Shown piece after piece: positions 12,601 to 24,417 of a DNA stretch of 64,000 nucleotides; the stretch's first letter is position 1, and the number at the start of each line of letters is the position of its first letter. The notes beneath the pieces are model-generated. The model had not been told where the DNA came from and made no database searches. It saw nothing but the letters and a program-made list of their open reading frames with translations. Both the position numbers and the translations under genes were made by a program. The stretch is from contig OZ038322.1 in NCBI GenBank assembly GCA_964035795.1, positions 20,934,674 to 20,998,673 on the forward strand, given 5' to 3'. Source of the DNA: Pterobdella sp. o SKG-2022 (taxonomy: Eukaryota; Annelida; Clitellata; Hirudinida; Piscicolidae).

Positions 12601-15092
12601 CATTCTTTTATTTCATTTAATTTAATTTATAACAGCCATGTCGTGACTAGCTATTTTTGGTTCTATTCAACGTCATTTTAAAAAGATTTTCAACGACGAT
12701 TATATCAGTAGAGACAACATAAAAAAGGTACGAATAGAACCTGTTTTGCTCACCTCACAATGACGCCACCCACAAGAGCTCCTAGAGAAAAACCAAAAGA
12801 AATAATATTCCCATTGAATGCCCTTTCTTTTTCACTCGCATGCGAAAACCCCATGGTGAAGCATATTATCGCCATCATACTTAGGCTTATCCCTTGAAAA
12901 ATATAATTTCTTTGAAAAATCAATGATAAAATTAAATAGGGCAAATATCTGTACACAAAGTCTATTTGGGAGATACAAAATGTGCTTATTTTACTTGTAA
13001 CTCTAATATAGTTTTTTAAAAAAATCCTGTTTTTTTTAACTTTTATTTCATAAAATTACGAAAAAAGAGTTAATTTAAAATAAAGATAAAATTTTCTGAA
13101 AGTGAAATCTTACTATAATTCATTAGCAGAGTATTGAATTATAATGAAATGATGAGAACGTGAATAAGCTGATAAAGGTTTTAAACAAAATGCTATGTCA
13201 TGCACTCATCAAAAACCTGAAAGGATTCCCATGGAAAGAGCGGTGACTAGTAGGCTTGTGGTGAGATATGATATGATATAACCTATACAACAAAATATAC
13301 TTGAAGCTATGCCGACTTTCTGCATGCCAAACTTCTCGAACAAAAAACCAAAAAAGATTGCTGTAAGGGAGTGATATTGAAATGATAAACACAAGCATTT
13401 TAATGAGAAGAAAAAATTTTTTCTTAATTAAACATTGGTTGGTGTACATAACTGGAAAGGATATAATTAAATTAGAAATAGTTGTTCAATATTAATTCAT
13501 GTATCAATTACGAGTATGATTATAGTGGCATTAACTTCAGGAGTTTTTAGACCACTGAGTATTATGAACTAAAAATGCAACAGTTTTTTGATGCATACAT
13601 CTTTTCAATTTACTATAAAACCAATATAATGATAATGATGTGAAACTCTTAGTAAACAATTATGAATGGTTTTAGAGTAAATCGAAAAGTTTTGTGCATA
13701 AACTTTTGAATGATTTTATTCATTATAGAAATAAATTTCATTTGGAATTGATAAAATTTTTCATTATTTAAAAATTTATAAAACTTGATCATCTTCATTT
13801 TAATCTTCTTTTCTATAGATACAATATTAATTACTTTTTTACACCAAATTTCAAAAAAACATTGCCTATTGAACTTTAAATAGAAATTTTCAGTATCTAA
13901 TTAACAAATATATTTTTTAGTTGAACATTAAAGTAAATCTAAAATGTTTACAAACTATTTCATCGAAATATGCTAAGCAAACTTTTCTTTTAAATACTTA
14001 ATCCCAAGTGGATCCCAAGATACTTCAGTCGAAGCACACTTTGTAGATATTCTGAATTTCATCATTTAAGCTATTTTTTAAATTTAGTGTTGTGTCAATC
14101 CTTTAATAAAATTTCAAACTTTTGTATTAAAGCTTATGTTAATATCTTAAAAAGATTACTCCATTACATTGCTCAGCTTGTCATAACCTTGGTCCTAAAA
14201 ATAAACCTTAATTGTAAAAACAGCAAAGCTCTCTAGAAAGAGAAAACCCCAGTGTGAGCAAGGCTAATTAATCATGACATAGCAGCTTGCTTAGTTACGG
14301 CTGTCATGAAAAATTTTTTCCCATTCAGCATTTTTATTTACTAAATGCTTTCCACCATTTGTTAAATTCATATAATCAATTTGGGATGTTCTCATTTCCC
14401 TTTTAAAAGTAGCAGATTTTGGTCTACAGTTTTATAAAAGCTCATAAGTATGCTCAGTACTCAAAAAACTGAATTCATAAATTAATGTTCTTATCTTCCT
14501 CAACTGGTGAAAATAACAAATCCAAAGTTCATCTTATTTGTTGAAATTTTCAATAAGACAATAGCTTATCTTTATATTAAACAGACTAAATGAAGTTTTG
14601 ATATTTAAGAAACGCAGAAAATTGAGTAGTTTTGACAAAACTATATAATTTAAAAATAAAATTTTTAACTCAATTACCTCTTAAAATATTATTTAATATA
14701 ATAAGCTTTAAGAAAAAATTTGACATTAGTCATAATTTTAAGATTAACAAAAAAATAATTAAATTCCAACACAGCACATTTCCTAATCCAACTTGTAATG
14801 ATCCTATCCACCCTGCCAAAGCAGTACTGCTATCATATGAAATTATCAAGTCCTTAATGAGGGTTTTAAATATATTTATGTTAATACAAAGAGAATAGTT
14901 ATTATACTTAAAAATATACTTTGAATACTAAAAATTTTATAAAAAAACCTGATATATAAGTGAAAAAAGGGCTGAAGAAAATCCGTAAAATGATGTTCCA
15001 AGCATGCAAGATATCAAAACGCCAAACTTCCATGCTTTATTCTTGAATATTGAATTATCAATCTCTGAAATATCACTTTTTGTGGTAGACAT
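9683..15092 (-). CDS. Monocarboxylate-transporter-like MFS protein, copy A (SLC16 family)
   Basis: Nine exons: 15,092-14,949; 14,852-14,771; 13,360-13,217; 12,892-12,754; 11,787-11,297; 11,210-11,142; 10,361-10,113; 10,013-9,888; 9,807-9,683. They total 1,569 nt (522 aa plus TAG), with phases agreeing at every junction. SLC16-like landmarks: an AWK-containing start to TM1; AGWIGSLQVGLGN after TM1; LFEKFGMQKVGI in the TM2-3 loop; ASEKERAFNGNIISFG, equivalent to the conserved TM5 motif; and GLERLPQGQILF followed by STPFGGFLYDNYDYTVTF near TM11-12. TM6 and TM7 are separated by a long, charged, Ser/Glu/Lys-rich loop (about residues 205-315). SLC16 proteins are plasma-membrane 12-TM carriers for lactate, pyruvate or other small metabolites; the substrate here is unknown. 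The start is the first ATG of an exon whose following residues lead directly into TM1. Family is secure at MFS level and good for SLC16; exact junctions are inferred. Confidence 0.88.
13503..13569 (-). repeat. Dispersed repeat family 2, copy 1
   Basis: The reverse complement of this 67-bp block matches 41,741-41,807 closely: GTTCATAATACTCAGTGGTC, then AAACTCCTGAAGTT and CATACTCGT. It lies in intron 2 of transporter copy A. The pentanucleotide tail seen in copy 2 is not preserved here. Confidence 0.8.
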
Positions 15093-16828
15093 ATTTTCCT
15101 TTAGCGTAATTATTTGAAGTTTTATTAGTTTTTAAAGTTTCAAGGACACCAGTTGGAGACCAAAATTTTGAAATTTAAATAGTTTTTTGTTTAGTAAAAT
15201 TTAGTTTTTTTATTAAGTGAAATTTTTTTGGAAAATTTGTAAGCATTTTATAGGCTTTTGAATAAAAAGTAAATTAGATGAAAAAAAAAACAACGAACTT
15301 TTAGAATATAATTCTCAAAGCATTCAAAAAATGATATTCTAAAATAAAATTAATTTTGAAATTGAAAACAATTCAAATACTAAACATTTTACAATCTTTT
15401 TCAGATGCTTCTTATGAAGAGTTTTATGCATACCAGAAACTATCATAATCTTCAAAAATGTGAATTAGAAAAAATTCATTTTAAAAACGAAATTTTTCTA
15501 CATAATAAAATTTTCATTTTTCAATTTTTTGAAGCAACAAACGTGAAAGTTTATTCAAATTTATAATCCATTTTTCAAGGCTTTTTTATATTCAAACAAA
15601 TTTTTTAGCATTTTACTTATAAAAAAACAATTTTGAATGTTGAAGATTTCATAAAATTATTGAACAATTTTTAAAGTTTATTTTAAGAAAAAAATATTGA
15701 TTGAACTTTACTAGCTTAAAATGCCAAAAGTTTTTCATTCAAATAAAAAAACTTCCAAAAGTTATAAACTTCTTTAATAAATGCAGAAAATGTCAATATG
15801 ACAAAGGCTCGATGTTGAAAACTCGAAACTATTTAAAAAACTAAAAAGTATAATGAGAATTAACACTGGGGTGTAAGCATTACAAAAAACTACTTGAATA
15901 GTTTATAATAAACCAAAGACTTTTGCTTATAATTCATGTTTAACAATTGAAAAAAGTGGAATATAAAGCCAAAAAAATTCCACTCTTAAAGAAACAGTAT
16001 TCACAAAAAACCGCCAAACATAAAAATTTTAAAAAAAGGTTAGCAAAACCAAATATGAGAAAAACTGAAAACCTGAAAATATGTTAACTAAACACCGGTA
16101 GACTTAATTTCATGAAAATCACTATAAAATCACGTTTTTAAAAATGCTTAAAAAACATCACGGTTTCACAAGCGATCTACAAACCAAAGCTCATTTTGAA
16201 AAACAGTATCAAAATACGATGTCTATGAAAAGTTTCAGAGCTCTTAATCTTTTGTAGTCATTAGACAATAAAATTGGTATTAATTCCTCGTACACACATA
16301 AGAATATGAAGCAAAAAATGATGCAGATCAATTCAAACGTCCCAAATGAATATTTCAAACCACCGCTTATAATTTCAAAATATCTCGACTAGATTAACAA
16401 ATTCTTCGCATCCACAGTTGAAAAAATATTCTATATTGAAATACTTAAAAAATTCCACGATGTATCTACTAACCTCAAGCCGCAATTTATTACTCACACT
16501 AAAAGATCATATTTAAAAAATACTTTCATAAATTAATGAAACTTGAACAACTTCAGGCCCAACAATGATCTTAGTAAATTTATATTCAGATCTTAGTAAA
16601 TTCATGACGTAGAATAGCCTAATCAAATAGTAAGAGAAACTAACACAAAATATTTATCAACATAATTCGACCAGCCAAGACAAACTTCAATAAAGCTCAG
16701 TGGATTAAGTTAACAAATCATTTGTGTAGGTTTCCCTAACTAGTGAATTTATATTCAAACTTAAGTGGATTTTATTCAGATCTTAGTGAATTAATATCAG
16801 ATCTTAGAAAAACCATAAGAGAATAAAA
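15093..16828. other. Spacer between the two transporter paralogues
   Basis: This holds the copy A promoter region (next to 15,093) and the copy B 3' untranslated region (next to 16,828). No coding signal is seen. Within it, 16,567-16,609 and 16,737-16,807 carry diverged repeats of a roughly 20-bp unit built on CAGATCTTAGTGAATT; see findings. No standard AATAAA is evident close to the copy B stop. Confidence 0.5.
16567..16807. repeat. Diverged AGATCTTAG repeat cluster
   Basis: GATCTTAGTAAATT (16,567), AGATCTTAGTAAATTC (16,588), TAGTGAATTTATATTCA (16,741), AGATCTTAGTGAATT (16,778) and AGATCTTAG (16,799) recur with TATATTCA linkers. Two clusters are separated by about 130 bp of unrelated sequence. 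They lie immediately 3' of transporter copy B and could fall in its untranslated region. Confidence 0.5.
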
Positions 16829-19800
16829 CTAAAGCTTTTTTTTACAAAACACCAAAAGAAATATAGCTGCCAGAGAAAACAACGAACCAACAACAAAAAT
16901 AATGCCAGTGACAACAAAGGTAACCGTGTAGTCATAATTATCATAAAGAAAACCTGTTAATGATTCAAAAAAATTGTTTGAAATAATGGAAATCATGCAG
17001 TTCGGTTTAGTTTCAATCTTGAACTCAAAATAAATTAATCTCACAAGTAAAAAATAACCTCCGAATGGAGTGCTGATCAGACAGCCTATTCCAGCAGAGA
17101 CTGTGAACAAAATGTTACCTTGAGGCAATCTTTCTTGTCCCACCAAGCCTAAGGTTATCACGGTATGGTAACTCGTAAAAATACCTGTTGATTTTAAATT
17201 GAAAAGAGTTTTAGAGAAAAAAATAAGAGTTTCAATAGTGAAAATAAGAAGAAAAATAAAAAATAATCAATTTAGAGCATAAACGCATAAGATAATGAAA
17301 GTTCCAGAAATCACTTGAAGAATACTAACATACGTCAGCAACTCTCATAAAATCCCTTTACAAAACTATTATAATGTTGCTAAAATAATCAATATCCTTC
17401 AAAATTATGTTTTAATCTACGATTTAAATTTTCCAAATAAACAATTTTTTATATAATAAAACTCTCACCAATGAATATACTATAGACTGCGACAACAAAA
17501 GCTACTGAGATGAATGAATTGCACAAAGGGCTAGCAATTTGTATGAAAGCACAAACCATTGTGTTTGACATAAAAACCCCCAAATGCAGAATGACAGGCT
17601 GTATTTTATCCACTCGATTGAACACCACCAGTGTAAGAAAAATGTTGATGCACTTCGCCAGAGCAGATAAAATGGCTACTACCATAGGAAAATACGATGA
17701 ATCTTCTTTTGATAAACCTATTTAATAAATTTTATTAATGACAAAAATTAAAAAATATCAAATATGCTGAATTCAGAATTTTTATTGATTATTTAGTGGA
17801 AGCGGTTTATGAATATTTTAATAATTAATCTTTTCGTTTCAATTTTCATTCCCGACTAGTACCAGTTGACTACCTCTTCAGCTCTTAGATCTTTATTCGC
17901 CAATTATAAAAAGACAGTCTTTGTGTTGCGAAAGCATCCAAATAAAGACTAGCTTGTGATTCAATTTAAATATGAAAGTACACTTGTAGTGAGCTGAAGA
18001 CTTCACAAAAGATTTATGTAAAAGCCATGGCTTGAGTCATCCGAAAGATAGGATTAGTAGTCCGAGGCAGATGTCATTTCAAAGTCAATTATTTTTTTAT
18101 TGCAAAAAATTATTTTTTGAAAATTTTTTAAAATTCTTTATCATCATATTATTTAAAATAACTAAAAAGTAGAATTAACAACAATAACCCAACGTAAGCA
18201 TCCATCTAGGCCCATGCTGAAAAAAAGTCAAAAAACTGAAATGTATGATGAAACTTGCTGCAAAAAAATGAGAGTTTATCAATCTTTTAACTGACTATTT
18301 TTTATTAAAAATTTAAATAATTTTAAAAATATGAAGTTGCCTCACACATATAATAGCACAAGGTCATGGGATCTTTCAATACAATTGATAGCTTCTTGAT
18401 GTATAACTGAAATGAATTTGAAGCCTTATCATTATCACACTGGGATTCTCTTTGACTTGAAGTAAGAAGTATGTCTTGTTTATCAGTGTCATCATTTTTT
18501 AAATCAACATTCATTTCCAATTCTTTAGGCTGCTTTTTTAGTAACATTTTCTTTTCCGTTGTAGCATTTTCTTCAACTCCAATTTCAACATCTTTTTCTT
18601 TTTGAATTTTTGTAGTGCCATATAGTTCCTTATCACCATCACCAGCATTAACGGATAGAATATTTTCCCTTTTCAAGTTATAACACTTATCTTCACTGCC
18701 GTTGATGGAGGGTTGGATGTAAGAATCTTTGAAAAAGAGAACACAAAGAGGAACAAAATGAAGGTTGATACAAGCATATAAAATTAACACGTATTTCCAA
18801 GGCCAGTGGCTAGGATAAAACCTAAAAAATAGAAATAAATCTAAAAATTAGATAAAACAGATTTTTGAGATTTAATAAAATATATATTGACATTAGAGGT
18901 ACATTTATTTGAGAAAATTCAAAGTTCCGATAAGTTGGACCTTCTCATAAATCTTAAGTGAAGTTATTGAAAAATCTTTTACATGATAAATATTCAAATT
19001 GATGCTCAAGATATATGCTATAGTTGAACTTAACGAAAGTATAAGCTTATTCAAAAACACCTAAACCTTGCATCATTTAGTTTTAAATTAAGATACAAGA
19101 GATGTCTCTAAAAAATCGACATTAAACCAACCTCAAAATGAATCCCCCGGTGAAAAATCCAATGTAATAACCAAAAGAGATAATATTCCCATTGAATGCC
19201 CTTTCTTTCTCACTTGCATATGAATACCCCATGGTAAAGCCTATTATGTCCATTAGACCCAAACATATACCTTCGAATGTTCAAAGAATTGATCAAACTT
19301 GTTTTGTATTGAAATTAGAATGTTCAACAGTCATTAAATCAGTTTTTTATATAGATTCAAAATATGAAGAATAAAGAGAAGCTGAATTTTTTCTTGATTG
19401 GAAAAGATCTTGAAAAAAAGATGGTCTGAAAAGTTTGCAATACAGCCTACAATGCTCCATAAGATATATGAAACCAAAATTCTGGAAAGATCAAATCCAT
19501 GAAAAATATTTTTTCAAAGCCAAAATTTATAGAACATGGATTTCAAGACAAAAAAAAGAAAGTCAAGTACTGAAAAACTAAGTTTAATACATAATAAATT
19601 GAGAGTGATATAATAGAAACAATTGATGAAGTTTTTGTTGTCTTCTAAAAAAATACAAGATATCTACATTAATAATATTGGTATAGGTTTTATAAAATTT
19701 AATAATCCAACTTTGAAAAAAATTTTCATTTTATTCTAAAATTCCTTATGAACTTAAAATAAATTTGTTTTTTTTTTATACAGATATATAAAAATAAAAT

Positions 19801-20535
19801 TTCTCTTAAATATATATTTTAATTCAAATATTGTATTTAACCTGCTATGAGACCCATTGAAAGAGTAGTGACTAGTAAACTTGTGGTGAGGTATGATATA
19901 ATATAACATAAAGAACAAATTATACTTGATCCTATGCCTACTTTCTGCATGCCAAATTTTTCAAATAAAACACCAGAAAAGATCACTGTTTTGGTTGTGA
20001 ATTAATATATTGGCATCAATAAAAATTCATTCAAATATCTCATTTTTTCAAAACCAGATGAAGAATGTTATTATTCAAATTACTGCCAATCAAAATATTT
20101 CAATAAAAATGTATTTATAAAATTTGAAAAAAATTGAATTTTATTAGAAAAATATTTTCTGACATAGCACATTTCCTATTCCCAACTGCAGTGACCCTAT
20201 CCAGCCTGCCAAGGTAGTGGTACTATCATATGTGATGATTAGATCCTTTATGGTAGTTTTAAATAAAGATTTAAATTTTTCAACAATTCAAATTTGAATT
20301 GTCTTTTTTGTAAAGTTTTAGGCAAAAACCATATGCTAAAAAGATTCAAGACTGTAAAACATAATAAAATTTGGAAAACGGTATAAATAAAAACCTCATA
20401 AATGAGAGAAAATAAAGCAGATGCAATTCCAAAAAATATTGTAGCAGTCATTGATGCTATCAAAATAGCATATTTCCATGCTTTGTTTTTTGTCGTAGAA
20501 CTATTATTTCTCAAAACGGCATCATCTCCTTTCAT
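16829..20535 (-). CDS. Monocarboxylate-transporter-like MFS protein, copy B (SLC16 family)
   Basis: Tandem paralogue of copy A, lying 1.7 kb upstream of it in transcription order. Exons: 20,535-20,395; 20,245-20,164; 19,985-19,842; 19,270-19,132; 18,821-18,346; 18,257-18,189; 17,717-17,469; 17,184-17,059; 16,953-16,829. They total 1,551 nt, 516 aa plus TAG. Seven of nine exons have exactly the same length as in copy A (82, 144, 139, 69, 249, 126, 125 nt). Only exon 1 (start 3 nt shorter) and exon 5 (476 against 491 nt) differ. Exon 5 encodes the TM6-TM7 cytoplasmic loop, which is highly diverged up to a shared stretch DKQDILLTSS near its end. Core motifs match copy A, for example QHGPRWMLTLG and VGQERLPQGNILF. 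Expected role is proton-linked or facilitated small-metabolite transport; substrate unknown. The 5' end is divergent from the coiled-coil gene, so the roughly 485 bp between them may be a shared promoter. Confidence 0.9.
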
Positions 20536-21020
20536 GGCGAAAACTTAGTAAAGCTCACTGGCCTTTTAAAAAAATATTTTTCGTAGCTGAAACTTTCCAC
20601 TTTAGGATCAAATTAATGCGGGAAACAACCAATCAGCTGTTTTCTGAAATTTCTCCCATAGATATAAAAGTGTGTTCACCACTTTAAAAAAAATTTGAAT
20701 TTGAAATAAACCAAAATAAACAAAAAATAAAACAAATTCTAACCCCGATAAAAATTTAAGTGTTCTCCACGCGTAAATGTATAGCAATATTTTAAAATAA
20801 AAAAAAATGTTGGAAACTAACTTAGTTACCATGTTTTACCTGTATCTACACAACTGTTGATGTAAAAGATTTAATTTTTTTTGACAGATTTTAAATTATT
20901 TTTCTAACCATTATTCAAATTTTTTATTTAATGCTTCAACTCAGTAATCACAACAGTATTATTTCTGTACACCTAAATAAATCAAAATAGAACAAAATTA
21001 TCTGTTATTGTGTTACTAAA
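20536..21020. promoter_or_regulatory. Divergent intergenic promoter region
   Basis: Only 485 bp separate the start codons of transporter copy B (minus) and the coiled-coil gene (plus), so both promoters must lie here. AACCAATCAG at 20,628-20,637 is a good CCAAT box for the plus strand. No TATA box of high quality is obvious for either gene. Assignment as a shared promoter is inference from geometry. Confidence 0.45.
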
Positions 21021-21276
21021 ATGGATAAAGAAGCAGAACTTCGCCGAATGGAAAATTTAGTAGAAGAAATGACTGTAGAGTTAAAGGCCAACAGACGAAG
21101 CATCGCCAGGCTATCTGAGCAAGCCCACGGAGACAAGGAAAAACTCACTATGCAAGTGAAACTCAGTGCAGAAGTGATTATTACTGTATAAACTTTTCTT
21201 CTTAAAAAACTATGCCTTAGTTCTATAGTATTCAAGTTTTTCTGCAAATTTTTTTTATTATTATGTATAAGTATTA

Positions 21277-21321
<45 letters not shown>

Positions 21322-24095
21322 GCGAATCATAAAATTTCCCTTGTTTGTAAAGGAAAATGGACTTTTAAGAGAAGTTAATAATAAATTAGAAACAACGATA
21401 AGCAATTTGAACGACAAAGTTCAAAACCTTATGCACGAACTAGAAGTTTCTGGAAATTCTAAACAAGAACTTCAAAAAAGGTATTTTGATTTAATCCAAA
21501 CTCTTTCAAAAATGATGCTAACTTTGAAAATTGAAAAACGTAAGATGATTTTCTTTTGAAATTATTCAATAAGCTTAGATGAAATCAGTTTTAAAAAGAC
21601 TGAAAATAAAGAAGTAATTGTGTCATACAAAAAAGAAATAGCGATTTTGAAAAGAAGCATAGGAGCCAAAGAGAAGGTAACATTTTGAATCTAATCATTT
21701 TATAAATAGAAAAATTAATAGTTTTTACTTTCGAAATACTACTTTTGATAATTTAACAATAAGAAAATAGAAGAGATGGTACAAGAGCTAGAAGACAACA
21801 AAGAAATTTACAAAATGATAAAAGTTAAAAGAAGTGAGATTGATTCGTTGAAATTAACAAACACAGAACAAACCAAATATATCGAACAGCTTGAAATAGA
21901 GAAAAAACAGGTAGACGCTCTGGTATTTAATTCAAATTGAAAACTTTTCTACAAAAAATTATCTTTTAAAATAAACCACATACAAACCTTCTATTTCATG
22001 CAATCATTAGCACGAGATGTTCCTGGCAGAGCTTCTACAAATCACAAACTTGACCGACAATATGGAAGATGTGAATATCGAAGTGAAACATAAAGTGGTG
22101 TCTTCAAGACTGAGGGAGCTTATGCGAAACGAAGGCGGAGCTCTGATTGAAAAACAATCGCACGTATATTCACTGCAGAGAAAAATTAAAAGTTTGAACG
22201 AGCAACTCAATAGTAAGGTTGGCGAAAGTTTATTTGCAAAATAATTGCATATATGATTAAAAAACTTTTGGTTGGGACTATCAAACGTGAATATTTTTCA
22301 AAAATTCTTTTAAAAATTTCACAGAATCTTCACATAGATTTAATGAAGAAAAAGTTTCAGAATGTTTCTTCAGGTTTGAACATGGCTAGAAATATGAGCG
22401 CAGAAACCAATGTTAGTAAAACAGATAACACTAAAGTTTCAAGTAGTTATCAAACAAGAATGGGGGACAGACATAAAGATAAAGAAAAAGTACAGAAACT
22501 AATGAAGTTGCTTGAACAGTATAAAGAAGATAAGAAAGTGATGGAGACAGAAAATGACATTTTGAAAAAAAAACTCAAAAGGGTACCGAATTTTGTTATT
22601 ATTCAAATAAATAATTGTTCATAAAAATCTCAAATTCAATTCTAAAATTTTAACATTTATTGTACAAGAATACTGAATAATAAATCTTATAGCATAAAGA
22701 ACAGTGCCACTTGTGATTATTATCAAATGAAAACTTTTGTTACAACAGTTTGTTTATAAAAACGATATTTCCAAATATAGAAAGACATTTTAAAATAATT
22801 TTTGTAAAAAGTTTTTTATTTGAAAAGTATCAGTATTATTAAAAAGAAAATTTGTGAACCATAAAGGAGAGTGACTTGAAATCCAAATTTGATGACTTGC
22901 AATTGGAGCTACAGATGATGAAAGATGAAAATGAAAAGTATGTTTTAATAAGAATAAATACAATTGATTAGCTTTTCAAACACATAGTATGTTTTTTAAC
23001 TTGACTTCCGTACTATTTTACGCCTAAATAAGCTAATGAGTTATGTTAAGGTTCTGCTTGCAACTATTTAAAATGAACTTCCTTTCAAAATAACTTTATA
23101 AAAAAATCTTTTTCATAAAACTATAATTTTTGACTAACTCAACTTTGTCATCAATCATTAATACATGATGTCTCTGGAGAGAAAAAACTTTGTATTTAAA
23201 TTTTACAAAAACTTCAATTAAACTCGAATAAAATTAAAATGAAACTATTTAACCTACCTTATAGCTTTTTGAATCATTAAGGTTGAATAAAGAAAATGTG
23301 CGCATCAATGAATTCATTGAAGATAAGGAAGAAAGAATAAAAAAATTACACTGTGAATTGAAAAGTCGTGATATGAAACTAGAAAAACTGGATAAATCAT
23401 TTATAACGGTTTTTCAAACTTTATATGTTTTTTAATGATATCTATGTTCAGTGAAATCAATTTTTAAAAATTATTTGAGCTGATTATTTTTGTCCTAGGA
23501 CGCAGAATTGAAAAAGCAGTTAAGTTTTTTGTTGATGGAAACGTACATAAAAGGCAACAAAAGAGTTGGTGAGGCACATAAATTTAATAAGAGAACTTCA
23601 GATAAACTATTCTTCATGATTCAAAAATCATTTCAGCAAATAATGGGCTTAGAAAAAAAGAAAAATTGGCCTTAGAAGACGACCAGTTGATAGAAGCAGT
23701 CAACCTTTTATTACAGCAAGTCAAACAACAAGCGCACACAGTATTCGCTCTCGATTCTGCTGTCTCTAACATGGTTTTGTATTTAAGCTTTCTATGTTAA
23801 ATTAAATTATATTTTGAAAACTAATTTTTTAAAAGAATAGTAAACTTCTTACACTTATATCAAGGGATCTTGAAACTCTCTGGGTTAAACATCACTATAA
23901 TAAACTTCGTAGATTATTATTATTAAATCTATGTAATTTTTTATCTATAATAAATGATCTAATACACAGGCAAGTGCATTCAAGCAGGGGTATGAGAGGG
24001 CTGTGCAGGCGGTGGGATCTGAAAGTGATGCTCTGTCAGCCACACTTTCTTGTCTTGATTCCTCTTTTAAAAGAACACCCATCAATTCACCTTGA
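21021..24095 (+). CDS. Coiled-coil protein, function unknown
   Basis: Eleven exons: 21,021-21,173; 21,353-21,539; 21,579-21,676; 21,764-21,922; 22,011-22,217; 22,325-22,582; 22,867-22,937; 23,282-23,408; 23,499-23,568; 23,637-23,773; 23,970-24,095. They total 1,593 nt, 530 aa plus TGA. Exon 4 could instead end at 21,910, also in phase. The protein is rich in Glu, Lys, Leu and Asn and is predicted to be mostly coiled coil from near the N-terminus (RRMENLVEEMTVELKANRR) to about residue 445. A less charged tail contains ASAFKQGYERAVQAV and ends KRTPINSP. No signal peptide, membrane segment or enzymatic motif is visible, and I do not recognise the family; a cytoskeletal or centrosomal structural role is only a guess. 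Intron 2 is just 39 nt. A good AATAAA lies 16 nt after the stop. The ATG sits in a favourable context (AAAATGG). Confidence 0.82.
21254..21322. repeat. (ATT)n microsatellite
   Basis: Nearly perfect TTA/ATT repeats lie inside intron 1 of the coiled-coil gene. A chance open frame reads through them as poly-Leu; it is not part of the protein, because the spliced model enters exon 2 at 21,353. Confidence 0.9.
23866..23925 (+). repeat. Dispersed repeat family 1, copy 1 (ATT tail)
   Basis: The 60-bp block beginning GATCTTGAAACTCTCTGGGT and ending in (ATT)n recurs at 40,783 with four or so mismatches. It lies in intron 10 of the coiled-coil gene. A conserved core ending in a simple trinucleotide tail is typical of the 3' end of a LINE or SINE. 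Confidence 0.75.
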
Positions 24096-24110
24096 TAAAT
24101 ACGTCCATCA

Positions 24111-24116
24111 AATAAA
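24111..24116 (+). promoter_or_regulatory. Poly(A) signal of the coiled-coil gene
   Basis: AATAAA lies 16 nt past the TGA of the coiled-coil gene in the short convergent spacer with MTRR. Confidence 0.6.
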
Positions 24117-24386
24117 AATATGGTCTTGAGAAGGTTCAGCCGAGTAAATTTTGAGTTTTTTTATAAATTGTTCAAGTGGTTGTATATAAATGAATATTTA
24201 ATCATGAAAATTAAACTTCTGTGAATTGTCTGAATTTGTAAAATTTTTTTCACTAAATTCATGAGAATTTTGCGTAAATATAATGGTAAAGGCTGCATTT
24301 AAACTTTTGAAAATTTTTTCTTTCCAATATTTGATCTATGGAATTATGCAAATAATGATATAAAAAAACGATTCTCGTTTGAATTT

Positions 24387-24392
24387 TTTATT
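24387..24392 (-). promoter_or_regulatory. Poly(A) signal of MTRR
   Basis: On the minus strand AATAAA begins 26 nt past the MTRR stop codon. The two stop codons of the convergent genes are only 322 bp apart, so both 3' ends must be compact or overlap. Confidence 0.6.
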
Positions 24393-24417
24393 TCACAAAA
24401 ATTTCAAGTGATTGCAA

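Noticed and set aside
17847..18070. GC-richer block in transporter copy B intron 6, possible SINE
   Set aside because: No second copy in the window, no tRNA-like head and no simple tail.
21263..21559. 98-codon ORF starting with poly-Leu
   Set aside because: Its first part is the ATT microsatellite in intron 1; only 21,353-21,539 is a true exon, supported by phase and coiled-coil composition.
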